Notes: generated by a model from the sequence alone, not told the origin. 64,000 bases of DNA from Paracoccus halophilus (GCF_000763905.1 NZ_JRKN01000008.1:88924-152923), one strand, 5' to 3'. Shown: positions 1 through 8,245, numbered from the stretch's first letter. Made by a program: numbers and translations.

Positions 1-26
1 GCGCCCGGCTTTCTGCCCTCAGTCAT
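1..26 (-). CDS. Start of an unidentified gene, possibly rlmE (partial)
   Basis: An ATG on the minus strand at 26-24 opens a frame read as MTEGRKPG before the window ends. It lies 1 nt beyond the stop of the Ppx/GppA gene, as expected for the next gene of an operon. In Rhodobacterales the Ppx/GppA gene is usually followed by rlmE, the 23S rRNA 2'-O-ribose methyltransferase gene. The identity is inferred from that gene order only, because eight residues cannot establish it. Confidence 0.3.
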
Positions 27-27
27 C

Positions 28-1152
28 TCATGCAACCCCGTTCATATCGTCCGGGGCCAGCACCCCATCCTTGACCATTTGCGCATATAGCAGCCCCTCG
101 CGCAGGCCGCGATCGGCGACCGAGAGCCGCCGCGTCGGCCAGACCCGCATCAAGGTCTGCAGGATCGCCGCGCCGGACATGATCAGCGCGTGACGTTCCC
201 GCCCGATGCGCGGATCGGTGCGGCGCCCCTCGGGGCCCAGTGCCAGATAGTCGCGGATCACCCGGTCGATCTGGGCCGTGGTCATGGTCAGCCCGTCCAC
301 CTTGGTCCGGTCATAGCGGCGCAGGCCCAGATGGCTGGCGGCAACCGTGGTGACGGTGCCCGAAGTGCCGATGATCTGGAAGTTTTCCTCGACCTCCTGG
401 ATCAGCGAATAGGGCGAGAAATCGGCCAGCATTTCCTCGAAATGCCAGGACATCAGGGCAAAGCGGCCCTGGTCGTCCTCGACATCCTCGAACTGGTCGC
501 GCAGCGTCGCCACGCCGAGCGGCACGCTGATCCAGTCCACGACCCGCGCGCCGCCCGGTCGCGGATCGCCGAAGCCTTCGCCCAGCCGCATGATGGCGCG
601 CGGGCGGTCCTTGGGATCGACCTCTTCCAGATCGATCCAGACCAGTTCGGTCGACCCGCCACCGATATCGACGATCAGCAGCTGTTCCGTGCGCTGGCTG
701 ACCAGCGGCGCGCAGGAAATCACCGCCAGCCGCGCCTCTTCCTCGGCGCCGATGATTTCCACCGGCAGGCCGGTTTCGCGCCGGATCATGCGCAGAAAGT
801 CGCGGCTGTTGCGGGCACGGCGACAGGCCTCGGTCGCGACCAGGCGCATGCGCGTGACCTTATGCGATTCCAGCTTGCGCCGGCACACCTGCAGGGCATG
901 CACCGTCCGCGCCATCGAGGGGCGCGACAGCCTGCCGGACGCCTCGAGGCCGTGGCCCAGCTGGACCGGCTTCGAGAAACTGTCCACGACCTGAAACTGC
1001 CCGCCCGAGGGACGGGCGATCAGCATCCGGCAACTGTTGGTGCCAAGATCCAAGGCCGCATAAAGCGGCCCGTCCTCGGCCGTGCGGGTGACGAAAGGCT
1101 CGACCGTCTTTTTCGGGAACGCGTCCGCACCCGCAGGACGCCTGGGCGCCAT
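28..1152 (-). CDS. Ppx/GppA-family phosphatase
   Basis: This 374-residue protein belongs to the exopolyphosphatase/guanosine pentaphosphate phosphatase family of the actin-like ATPase fold. The first phosphate-binding loop (LDLGTNSCR, about residue 34) and the second (VDIGGGSTELVW, about residue 163) are both present. Family members hydrolyse polyphosphate or convert pppGpp to ppGpp in the cytoplasm. The length matches the short form, which lacks the C-terminal HD-type domain of E. coli Ppx and GppA, so substrate preference cannot be read from the sequence. The ATG at 1152 is preferred over the GTG two codons upstream because a GGAGGG sits seven bases before the ATG and almost touches the GTG. 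It probably forms an operon with the gene starting at 26. Confidence 0.88.
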   Translation of the reverse strand: MAPRRPAGADAFPKKTVEPFVTRTAEDGPLYAALDLGTNSCRMLIARPSGGQFQVVDSFSKPVQLGHGLEASGRLSRPSMARTVHALQVCRRKLESHKVTRMRLVATEACRRARNSRDFLRMIRRETGLPVEIIGAEEEARLAVISCAPLVSQRTEQLLIVDIGGGSTELVWIDLEEVDPKDRPRAIMRLGEGFGDPRPGGARVVDWISVPLGVATLRDQFEDVEDDQGRFALMSWHFEEMLADFSPYSLIQEVEENFQIIGTSGTVTTVAASHLGLRRYDRTKVDGLTMTTAQIDRVIRDYLALGPEGRRTDPRIGRERHALIMSGAAILQTLMRVWPTRRLSVADRGLREGLLYAQMVKDGVLAPDDMNGVA

Positions 1153-1258
1153 GGTCACGCCCTCCGATTACAAGTTGCCTTCAAACTAACGTGGGGCCGG
1201 GGCGCGTTCAAGGGGCTGGCTCTCGACACCGCGGCACGGCGGGGCTATGCCATGCGCC

Positions 1259-1423
1259 ATGATCATGATCGCCGCCTTCATTCTTGGCGCAGCGGTCGGC
1301 TGGGGACGGGCCGCGAAGCGCGGCGGCAACCGGGCCGACAAGCTGCAATATGCCCTCGCCCATGGCATGGCTCTGGCCGTGCTGGGCCTGTTCCTGACCG
1401 TTCTCGTCAGCCGGCTGGGCTGA
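1259..1423 (+). CDS. Small two-helix membrane protein
   Basis: An open frame of 54 codons starting MIMIAAFILGAAVGWGRAAK and ending in VSRLG then TGA. An in-frame ATG at 1247 would add four residues. It has two hydrophobic segments, about residues 1-16 and 36-51, separated by a basic loop, so it should be a hairpin in the inner membrane. Similar small proteins of unknown function are common in Rhodobacterales and are sometimes mislabelled as apolipoprotein acyltransferase. It lies between the divergent Ppx/GppA start and the convergent response-regulator remnant. No function can be assigned. The coding call rests on GC-rich third positions and the plausible membrane topology. Confidence 0.6.
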   Translation: MIMIAAFILGAAVGWGRAAKRGGNRADKLQYALAHGMALAVLGLFLTVLVSRLG

Positions 1424-1472
1424 GGTTCCGGCGCTTTCCCCAAGGCTGGCCGGCCGCAACCTGCGGCCCGAT

Positions 1473-2174
1473 TCACCCGATCTCGGCGAGAAAGATATAG
1501 CCCGCGCCGTAGATGGTCTTGATCAGGCGGGGGTTTTTCGGATCCTCGCCCAGCTTGGTGCGCAGCCGTGAGATTCGGACATCCATGGCCCGGTCGAAAC
1601 TGTCGCCGGCGGCGCCGCCCAGGGTTTCAAGCATCTGGTTGCGGGTGATCAGGCGGCGCGGGTTGTCGGTGAACATGCGCAGCACCTCGGCCTCGGCATG
1701 GCTCAGCGGGGTCTCGGCGCCGTCGGGGGCGGTCAGCGCGTAGCGGTCGAAATCGGCGGTCCAGCCGGCAAAACGGACCGTCCCGCCGGCGCGACCCTGC
1801 GGCTGCGCGGGCTAGCGCAGGCGGGCGCGGATCCGGGCCACCACCTCGGCCGGCTCGAAGGGCTTGATGATGTAATCGTCGGCGCCCAGTTCCAGCCCGG
1901 TCACCCTGTCCTGCACCTGCGCCCGCCCCGAGATGATGATGATCGCGGCACCGGATTCGGTCGCCAGCCGGTGGACCAGCGCCAGCCCGTCGCGGTCGGG
2001 CAGGCCCAGATCGATCAGGCAGGCATCGGGGGTGATGCGGCGCAGCGCCGCCTCGAACTCGGTGGCGCGGGCAAAACCCGCCGTGCGGAATCCGGCTTCC
2101 TGGAGGGCGGCGGCCAGCAGCCGGCGAATCTCCGGCTCGTCGTCGAGAATGGCGATCAGGGGCGCGTCGGTCAT
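1473..2174 (-). pseudogene. OmpR/PhoB-type response regulator interrupted by an in-frame TAG
   Basis: The first 120 codons encode a complete receiver domain: acidic pocket DDE at residues 11-13, phosphoacceptor D55 in LIDLGLPDRDG, and K104 in IIKPFEP. A TAG codon at 1814-1812 follows. The same frame then continues without any other defect through a full winged-helix DNA-binding domain (DFDRYALTAPDG, NPRRLITRNQMLETL, RISRLRTKLGEDP, IKTIYGAGYIF) to a stop at 1473. The whole frame is 234 codons, normal for the family. Its ATG overlaps the stop of the histidine kinase gene by four bases, so the pair is one operon. As written, the cell makes a receiver-only protein unless the amber codon is suppressed. 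The first downstream ATG, in LRMFTDN, would give only part of the wing-helix domain. This is either a recent nonsense mutation or a sequencing error. Confidence 0.82.
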
Positions 2175-4057
2175 GGGCGGTCCGTGGCTGCTGCGGCCTC
2201 GGCAAGCGCGGCGGCAAGGCGGGCCGGGGTGAAGGGTTTGGTCAGCACCGGCCCCGGCGCGCGCGCGCGCAGCGGATCGCCCGGCGGCAGCGAGGTCATC
2301 AGCACCAGCGGCAGCGGCCCGGCAAGGTCGAACCCCATGCCATCGCCCAGCTGGATATCCGACAGAATCATGGTCAGGCCGGGCAGGTCGGTCATGCCGC
2401 GCGCCTCGGTCAGGCTGGCCGCCTCGATCACCGCATGTCCGAGGCCGGTCAGCTGACTGCGGATGCCATGGCGGACCGCGTCGTCATCCTCGACCAGCAG
2501 CAGCATCTGGCGCGTGACCGGGCGCAGCGGCAGGCGCAGCGTCACGCGGGCGCCCTGTGCGGTATTGCTCAGCCGCATCGTACCGCCGGCCAGCTTGGTC
2601 TGGTCATAGACCATCGACAGGCCAAGCCCCGAGCCGCCGCCAGCTTTCTTGGTCGAGAAGAAGGGTTCGGTGCCGCGCCGCAGGGCTTCGTCCGAGAAAC
2701 CGGGGCCGGTATCGCCCACCGAGATGCCGATCCAGTCACCACGCGCGCGGGCGAGAATCTCGATCTGGCCCGGCCCGGCCATTGCCGCATTGGCGTTCAG
2801 GATCAGGTTCAGCAACGAGTCCTGCAGCCCCTCGGGGTCCAGAAGCAGCGGCAATGCGGGCAGGTCGGTGCTGACCGTCAGGCGCGTCCCCTCGTCCAGC
2901 GACGGGGTGGCCAGCGCCACCACCTCCGCGAGCAGCCGCGGCAGGTCGACCGGCTGCAGGCTGACCTCGCGCGGCAGGCTGATTCGTGACAGCCGACCCA
3001 GCAGTGTCGCGCCGCGCCGCGCGGCGGCCAGCGTCGCCTGCACATCGTCAGCCGCGTCTTGGGGCAGATCCATGGCCGCCAGCCGGCCCTGCAGCCCCAG
3101 GATAATGGTCAGCAGGTTGCCGAAATCATGCGCCAGCCCCGAGGTCAGTTGCGCGGCGATGCTGCGCTTGCTGGCATGGGACAGGGCCTCGCGGGCCTGT
3201 ACCTCGTCACTGACATCGGTGGACAGGACATAGACGCCATTGCCGGCCGAATCGGGGGTGAGCGCGATGCGGATGCGCCGCCCCGAGACCGGATGCGTGA
3301 TCTCGAAAACCTGCGGATCGCCTGCCAGGGCGCGGTCGATATGGGGTTTCAGCGCGGTGAAGGTCTCGGCGCCCAGGGCCTCCTCGACCGTCCGGCCGAT
3401 GATCCGCTCGGCGGCGCCCGGAAAGATCGAGGGCTGCCGCCGGTTCGAGAAGCTGTAGCGGTAATCCGCATCCACATGGGCGATATGGGCGGGCAACATT
3501 TCGGTGACCTGCCGGGTGCGCGCCTCGGTCCGGGTCAGGATGTGCTGCGCCTCTTGCAGGGCGGCGTTGGCGGCGGCCATCTGGCGGTTGGCGGCGGCCA
3601 GCCGCTCGGCATGGTCCAGCACCTGACCGCTAAGCTTTTCCGAACGCGCGCGCAGCAGCGCCTCCTGTCGCTTGGTGCCGGTGATGTCGGTATAGACGGC
3701 GATCCAGCCGCCCTGATCCAGCGGCGCGCCCTCGACCGCGATCCAGCTGCCGTCCGGGCGGGCGCGTTCGAAATAATGCGGCTGGAAGGCGCGCGCCTGC
3801 TCGACCCGCATCCGGACGGCGGCCTCGGGATCGTCCTGCGGGCCGTATTCGCCGCGCCCGACCATGTAGCGGATGGTATCCTCGAAGCTGGTGCCGGGCT
3901 GGGTCAGGTGGTCGGGCAGGGCGAACATGGTCCGGTATTGCCGGTTCGATACGGCAAGGCGCAGATCGGCGTCAAAGATCGACAGCGCCTGACCGATGAG
4001 GTTGAGGCCAGAGCGGGTCAGATCGGCGCGCAATTCCTCGGGGGTCACGGGCGGCAC
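2171..4057 (-). CDS. PAS-domain hybrid sensor histidine kinase with C-terminal receiver
   Basis: A 628-residue soluble kinase without transmembrane segments. Order of parts: PAS-like domain about residues 15-130, a coiled-coil linker about 135-185, a second PAS-like domain about 186-285, a phosphoacceptor region with H310 in GLAHDFGNLL, an HATPase domain with an N box (LILNANAAM), G1 box (GDTGPGF) and G2 box (GSGLGLSMV), and a receiver domain starting near LLLVEDDDAVRHG with phosphoacceptor Asp in LSDIQLGDG and Lys in LTKPFTP. It should phosphorylate the response regulator encoded just downstream. Kinases of this layout in Rhodobacterales often lie beside a branched-chain-type transporter and acyl-CoA ligase operon. 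Here the divergent neighbour is the deleted remnant of that operon, so this sensor has probably lost both its output and its target genes. Confidence 0.87.
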   Translation of the reverse strand: MPPVTPEELRADLTRSGLNLIGQALSIFDADLRLAVSNRQYRTMFALPDHLTQPGTSFEDTIRYMVGRGEYGPQDDPEAAVRMRVEQARAFQPHYFERARPDGSWIAVEGAPLDQGGWIAVYTDITGTKRQEALLRARSEKLSGQVLDHAERLAAANRQMAAANAALQEAQHILTRTEARTRQVTEMLPAHIAHVDADYRYSFSNRRQPSIFPGAAERIIGRTVEEALGAETFTALKPHIDRALAGDPQVFEITHPVSGRRIRIALTPDSAGNGVYVLSTDVSDEVQAREALSHASKRSIAAQLTSGLAHDFGNLLTIILGLQGRLAAMDLPQDAADDVQATLAAARRGATLLGRLSRISLPREVSLQPVDLPRLLAEVVALATPSLDEGTRLTVSTDLPALPLLLDPEGLQDSLLNLILNANAAMAGPGQIEILARARGDWIGISVGDTGPGFSDEALRRGTEPFFSTKKAGGGSGLGLSMVYDQTKLAGGTMRLSNTAQGARVTLRLPLRPVTRQMLLLVEDDDAVRHGIRSQLTGLGHAVIEAASLTEARGMTDLPGLTMILSDIQLGDGMGFDLAGPLPLVLMTSLPPGDPLRARAPGPVLTKPFTPARLAAALAEAAAATDRP

Positions 4058-4268
4058 CGACCCGCGATCGCGCTTTCCTGCCTGTCACCAGCGGCCATCC
4101 TCATCCTCCCGCAGGCAGCGATACCATTGTGCAGGGGGGGCGCGAAAGCCTTGTAACATTTCGTTGGATTGCTGAAAAACTGCCGCAAGGATTGCCGGCA
4201 ACAGTGGCCGCGTCCGGCACGGGGGGCCGGACGCCGCGGCCCGAAAGCCGTGCGATATGGGAGGGGTT

Positions 4269-4383
4269 ATGACGGATCGGCAGGCGCCGCAGGGCGAATT
4301 GCATTCGATTCCGGCGCTGCTGGTGCGGAATGCCAGCCGCTTTGGCAACCGGCCCGCCTGGCGTGAAAAGGAGTTCGGCATCT
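4269..4383 (+). pseudogene. AMP-dependent acyl-CoA ligase, first 38 codons only
   Basis: An ATG at 4269 preceded by GGGAGGGG opens a frame (MTDRQAPQG, HSIPALLVRNASRFGNR, PAWREKEFGI) that matches the N-terminus of long-chain acyl-CoA synthetase-like proteins. These occur at the head of kinase-linked branched-chain-type transporter operons. The frame runs straight into the left end of the IS3 element at about 4384 and ends within it. The remaining roughly 600 codons expected for the family are absent from the window. The identification rests on the N-terminal pattern and on the surviving genes downstream of the IS. Confidence 0.7.
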
Positions 4384-4439
4384 TGATCCTCCCCCGTTGA
4401 AGTGGTCCGCCGTTATTATGAGGAAACGGAGGATCAGAG

Positions 4440-4718
4440 ATGGCAAACAAGCGACCGAAGCCGGAAGAGATTGTTTCGAAGTTGCGGCAAGTTGAGGTTC
4501 TGATGGGGCAAGGGATGTCTCGTCTGGATGCGATCAGGAGGATTGGCGTTGTCGAACAGACCTATTACCGCTGGCGCCAGAAGTATGGTGGGATGGGCGT
4601 GGACCAGCTTAAGGAACTGAAGCGGCTACAGCAGGAAAATGATCGACTTCGACGTGCGGTGTCGGACCTGACGCTGGACAAGCTGATCTTGACGGAAGCT
4701 GCACGGGGAAACTACTGA
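4440..4718 (+). CDS. IS3-family transposase subunit OrfA
   Basis: A 92-residue protein with a helix-turn-helix (IVSKLRQVEVLMGQGMSRL to VEQTYYRWRQKYGG) followed by a leucine-zipper-like segment (LKELKRLQQENDRLRRAV), ending in LTLDKLILTEAARGNY. These are the hallmarks of the IS407 group. OrfA binds the element ends and, by -1 frameshifting near its stop, normally fuses to OrfB to make the active transposase. OrfB lies in the -1 frame here and overlaps the OrfA stop at 4716-4718, as expected. Confidence 0.92.
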   Translation: MANKRPKPEEIVSKLRQVEVLMGQGMSRLDAIRRIGVVEQTYYRWRQKYGGMGVDQLKELKRLQQENDRLRRAVSDLTLDKLILTEAARGNY

Positions 4719-5603
4719 GCCCCTCGCGCCGCCGGGCGTGCATCGATCATGTTCGTGGTGAGCTGGGCATTTCCGAACGCCGGGCCTGCCGGGTGCTTCG
4801 GCAGCATCGTTCAACGCAGCGCAAGCTGCCGAGAGGTCGGGCAGACGAAGACCGGCTGGTCGCGGACATGATCGAACTGGCGCGGCAATACGGCCGCTAT
4901 GGTTATCGCAGGATTGCGGCGCTGTTGCGCGATGCCGGCTGGCGGGTGAACGACAAGCGTGTTGAGCGCTTATGGCGTCGTGGGGGGCTGAAAGTGCCAA
5001 CAAAACAACCGAAGAAAGGTCGGCTATGGCTGAATGACGGACCCTGCGTCCGGCTCCGGCCGGAATACCGCGACCATGCCTGGTCCTATGATTTCGTCCA
5101 TTGCCGGACCGACGATGGCAAAGCGTTCAGGACGCTGAACATCCCGGATGAACACAGCCGCGAATGCCTGACGATCCGGGTCAGGCGCAGGTTGAACTCA
5201 ACCGACGTGATAGATGCGTTGAGCGACCTGTTCATTTTGCGCGGCGTCCCTGCCTTCATCCGCTCAGACAACGGCCCGGAATTCATCGCCCAGGCCGTCC
5301 GCGATTGGATCGCAGCCGTCGGGGCGAAGACGGCCTGTATCGAACCCGGCTCACCCTGCGAGAACGGTTTCGCGTGCTCACTCGGACCAGTGGCGTTCAC
5401 ACGCTCAATGCGAGAGCTTCAAGGCCCGTTTCCGCGACGAGTTGCTGAACGGAGAGGTCTTCTACAGCCTCAGCGAGGCGCAAATCATCATCGAAGCATG
5501 GAGAAAGCACTACAACACACAACGGCCACACAGCGCTCTGGGCTACCGCCCACCGGCCCCCGAAACCATCGTCCCGATGGACCAAAGGCCGGTCATGCAC
5601 TAA
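4715..5603 (+). pseudogene. IS3-family transposase OrfB, broken by a 37-bp insertion
   Basis: The frame carries the integrase core: first catalytic Asp in WSYDFVHC and second in FIRSDNGPEF, then GSPCENGF at 5369-5371. The normal continuation (CESFKARFRDELLNG, then FYSLSEAQIIIEAW and HSALGYRPPAPET) resumes only at 5409, in another frame. Forty bases separate the Gly codon of ENG from the Cys codon of CESF where three would be expected, so there is a net insertion of 37 bp and a +1 frameshift. The third catalytic residue (Glu of CESF, 35 residues after the second Asp in the restored alignment) is therefore out of frame. Translation from the upstream frame yields an unrelated tail. No active transposase is expected. 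Confidence 0.85.
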
Positions 5604-5637
5604 CTTTCAAATTGGACCACTAAAGCGGGGCCGATCA

Positions 5638-6022
5638 CGGCCAGCATCTCGGCTCGGCGGTCTATTCGCGCGGCATGTATGCCGCCGTCGTCATCGCCGA
5701 GGCGATCCGCAAGGCGCAGGACCTGGCCGGCACCTCGGCCATCAATCCCGAACAGCTGCGCGACGGCTTCGAGCAGCTGGAGATCACCGCCGAGCGACTG
5801 ACCGAGATCGGCTTGCCCGATTTCGGCCCGGCCTTCGCGATGAGCTGCGAGAACCACGGCGGCAACGGCATGGCCCGCGTCCAGCAATGGGACGCGGACG
5901 CGCAGAAATGGACCCTGATCACCGAGTTCACCGAACCCGATCAGGACATCCTCGCGCCGCTGATCGCCGAGGACAGCGAGGCCTATGCCAAGGAAGCCGG
6001 CATCACCCCGCGCGACTGCTGA
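5638..6022 (+). pseudogene. ABC transporter substrate-binding protein, C-terminal third only
   Basis: The open frame after the IS end reads GQHLGSAVYSRGMYAAV, then AEAIRKAQDLAG, NPEQLRDGFEQLEITAERL, SCENHGGNGMARVQQWD and GITPRDC. This is the C-terminal part of a type I periplasmic binding protein of the branched-chain amino acid (HAAT) family found with LivF-like ATPases and acyl-CoA ligases. The signal peptide and about the first 250-300 residues are missing, replaced by the IS. An internal ATG at 5675 exists, but a product from it could not be exported or bind ligand. Confidence 0.82.
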
Positions 6023-6031
6023 TCCCCTGCG

Positions 6032-6056
6032 CCCGGCGGCCTTTCGCGCCGCCGGG
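6032..6056 (+). terminator. GC-rich hairpin between binding-protein remnant and ATPase gene
   Basis: A perfect 9-bp inverted repeat, CCCGGCGGC and GCCGCCGGG, with a 7-base loop, starts ten bases after the binding-protein stop and is followed by TTCTT. Such hairpins after a binding-protein gene commonly stabilise its mRNA or attenuate the downstream transporter genes. The role here is inferred. It may now act only on read-through from the IS. Confidence 0.5.
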
Positions 6057-6079
6057 TTCTTCCGAACCGGAGAACCGAC

Positions 6080-6901
6080 ATGCTGGATGCCGCGAACGAC
6101 GAAGGCCTGCTGGAAGTCAACAATATCGAGGTGATCTACAACCACGTCATCCTGGTGCTGAAGGGTGTCAGCCTGTCGGTGCCCAAGGGCGGGATCACCG
6201 CGCTGCTGGGCGGCAACGGCGCCGGCAAGACCACGACGCTCAAGGCGATCTCGAACCTGCTGGCCAGCGAACGCGGCGAGGTGACCAAGGGCAGCATCAC
6301 CTATCGCGGAGAAAGGGTGGCCGATCTGAACCCCGCCGCGCTGGTCAGGAAGGGCGTCATCCAGGTGATGGAGGGGCGGCACTGTTTCGAGCATCTGACG
6401 GTCGAAGAAAACCTTCTGACCGGAGCCTATACGCGGCGCGACGGCGCGGCGGCGGTCAGGCGCGATCTCGACATGGTCTATGACTATTTCCCGCGCCTGA
6501 AAGAGCGCCGCAAGAGCCAGGCCGGTTATACCTCGGGTGGCGAGCAGCAGATGGTGGCGATGGGCCGCGCGCTGATGTCGCGTCCCGAGACGATCCTGCT
6601 GGACGAGCCCAGCATGGGCCTTGCGCCGCAACTGGTCGAGCAGATCTTCGAGATCGTCAAGGCCGTGAACGAGGGCGAGGGCGTGACCTTCCTGCTGGCC
6701 GAACAGAACACGAATGTCGCGCTGCGCTATGCCCATTACGGCTATATCCTCGAAAATGGCCGGGTGGTGATGGACGGACCCGCCGCGCAGCTGCGCGAGA
6801 ATCCCGATGTCAAGGAATTCTACCTGGGCATGTCGGACGAGGGGCGCAAATCCTTCCGCGACGTGCGCAGCTATCGCCGCCGCAAGCGCTGGCTGGCCTG
6901 A
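6080..6901 (+). CDS. LivF-like ABC transporter ATP-binding protein (orphaned)
   Basis: A 273-residue ATPase with Walker A GGNGAGKT (residues 44-51), an LSGGQ-type signature read as TSGGEQQ (about residue 151), Walker B ILLDEPSMG (about 172) and the switch His region replaced by LLAEQNTN, as usual in LivF proteins. It would energise uptake of branched-chain amino acids or, in this operon type, aromatic or fatty acid-like substrates. The C-terminus is longer than LivF and ends in a basic RRRKRWLA tail. The partner permeases, second ATPase and intact binding protein are absent because of the upstream deletion, so the protein probably has no transporter to serve. It is followed 11 bases later by a ligase-like gene. 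Confidence 0.88.
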   Translation: MLDAANDEGLLEVNNIEVIYNHVILVLKGVSLSVPKGGITALLGGNGAGKTTTLKAISNLLASERGEVTKGSITYRGERVADLNPAALVRKGVIQVMEGRHCFEHLTVEENLLTGAYTRRDGAAAVRRDLDMVYDYFPRLKERRKSQAGYTSGGEQQMVAMGRALMSRPETILLDEPSMGLAPQLVEQIFEIVKAVNEGEGVTFLLAEQNTNVALRYAHYGYILENGRVVMDGPAAQLRENPDVKEFYLGMSDEGRKSFRDVRSYRRRKRWLA

Positions 6902-6912
6902 GGAGCTCTGCC

Positions 6913-8133
6913 ATGACAAGCCATTACGACGACCTTGAAACCCGCAGTGCCGATCGCCGCGCCGCCGATCTGGCCTCGGCCCTGCCCTCGGCGATCGCCC
7001 GCGCCCGGACGGCCCCGGCGCTGGCCCGGCTTCTGCGCGATGTCGATGCCGGGGCGGTGACGGATCGCGCCGCGCTGGCCCGGCTGCCGGTCATCCGCAA
7101 GGCGGCCCTGTCCGAGGGGCAGGCGAAATCGCCGCCCTTCGGAGGCTACACCTCCAGGTCCGCGGCCGAGTTCGATCATGTCTTCCAGAGCCCCGGCCCG
7201 ATCTACGAGCCCGGCCGGCGCGCGCCCGACTGGTGGCGGCTGGGCCGCTTTCTTCACGCGTCGGGTGTCGGCCGCGGTGACATCGTGCAGAACTGCTTCG
7301 GCTACCATCTGACGCCGGCGGGGATGATGTTCGATTCCGCCGCCCGTGCGGTCGGTGCGACGGTGCTGCCCGCCGGAACCGGGCAGAGCGAATTGCAGGT
7401 CCGCGCCGCCGTCGATGTCCGCACGACCTGTTATGCCGGCACGCCCGATTTCCTGAAGGTGATCCTGGACCGCGCCGACGAGATGGGCGAAACCCTGGCC
7501 ATTACCCGTGCCGTGGTCAGCGGCGGCGCGCTGTTTCCATCGTTGCGGCAGGGCTATGCGGATCGCGGCATCGTCACGCGGCAATGCTATGCCACCGCCG
7601 ATCTGGGCCTGATCGCCTACGAGACCGAGACTCTGGAGGGGCTGGTCGTGGACGAGGGCGTGATCGTGGAAATCGTCCGCCCCGGCACCGGCGATCCGGT
7701 CCCCGAGGGCGAGGTCGGCGAGGTGCTGGTCACGACGCTGAACCCGGACTATCCGCTGATCCGCTTCGCCACCGGCGACCTGTCCGCAGTGATCCCCGGC
7801 ACCAGCCCCTGCGGGCGCACGAACATGCGCATCAAGGGCTGGATGGGCCGGGCGGACCAGACCACCAAGATCAAGGGCATGTTCGTGCGCCCCGAACAGG
7901 TCGCCGCACTGGTCGCCCGCCACCCCGAGATCGCCCGCGCCCGCGTCATCGCCGAGCGTGATGGCGAGGTGGATGTGATGACCGTGCAGCTGGAATCGGC
8001 GACCGGCGGGGCCGAGGCCTATGCCGCCTCGGTGGTCGATATGCTGAAGCTCCGGGGCAGGGTGCAGATCGTCCCGCCGGGCAGTTTGCCCAATGACGGC
8101 AAGGTCATCGAGGATCGCCGCAGCTATGACTGA
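6913..8133 (+). CDS. Phenylacetate-CoA ligase-like AMP-forming enzyme
   Basis: A 406-residue member of the PaaK-related adenylate-forming family. Recognisable parts are the N-terminal LARLPVIRKAAL, FGGYTSRSAAEFDHVFQSPG, the central CFGYHLTPAGMMFD, VVSGGALFP, the adenylate-binding CYATADLGLIAYE, VTTLNPDYPLIRFATGDLS and the C-terminal hinge MGRADQTTKIKGMFVRPEQV. Family members activate aryl acids such as phenylacetate to CoA thioesters. The true acid is unknown. It lies 11 bases after the LivF-like gene and is the last gene of the damaged operon. Its expression may depend on a promoter inside the IS or on read-through. Confidence 0.82.
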   Translation: MTSHYDDLETRSADRRAADLASALPSAIARARTAPALARLLRDVDAGAVTDRAALARLPVIRKAALSEGQAKSPPFGGYTSRSAAEFDHVFQSPGPIYEPGRRAPDWWRLGRFLHASGVGRGDIVQNCFGYHLTPAGMMFDSAARAVGATVLPAGTGQSELQVRAAVDVRTTCYAGTPDFLKVILDRADEMGETLAITRAVVSGGALFPSLRQGYADRGIVTRQCYATADLGLIAYETETLEGLVVDEGVIVEIVRPGTGDPVPEGEVGEVLVTTLNPDYPLIRFATGDLSAVIPGTSPCGRTNMRIKGWMGRADQTTKIKGMFVRPEQVAALVARHPEIARARVIAERDGEVDVMTVQLESATGGAEAYAASVVDMLKLRGRVQIVPPGSLPNDGKVIEDRRSYD

Positions 8134-8245
8134 TCATGGCGTGCCGGTCGGGCATTGCCGCGCGCCCGGCTTCCGCCCGTGATACCGCCTTGCGGCAGGC
8201 CGGGAATAATCGCGCCGGCCCGCCGGCAAGGAAGCGGCGCCGCCT

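Larger units (their letters stand above)
4384..5637 (+). mobile_element. IS3-family (IS407-like) insertion sequence, 1254 bp, inactivated
   Basis: The element carries the two-frame orfA/orfB arrangement of IS3 elements. Candidate ends read inward as TGATCCTCCCCCGTTGAAG on the left and TGATCGGCCCCGCTTTAG on the right (reverse complement), both followed by TGGTCC, which gives imperfect terminal inverted repeats of about 25 bp. The right boundary is uncertain by a few bases. No matching target duplication is visible beside these ends, and the genes on the two sides are different genes of one expected operon. This suggests that the element took part in a deletion rather than a simple insertion. 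The orfB frame is disrupted, so the copy could move only with transposase supplied in trans. Confidence 0.85.

Noticed and set aside
190..1500. A 436-codon open frame on the plus strand opposite the Ppx/GppA gene
   Set aside because: It mirrors the GC-rich third positions of the real minus-strand gene, shows no family motifs and overlaps it completely.
3059..4156. A 365-codon plus-strand frame antisense to the histidine kinase
   Set aside because: No motif or ribosome-binding site. The opposite strand has a complete kinase with all catalytic boxes.
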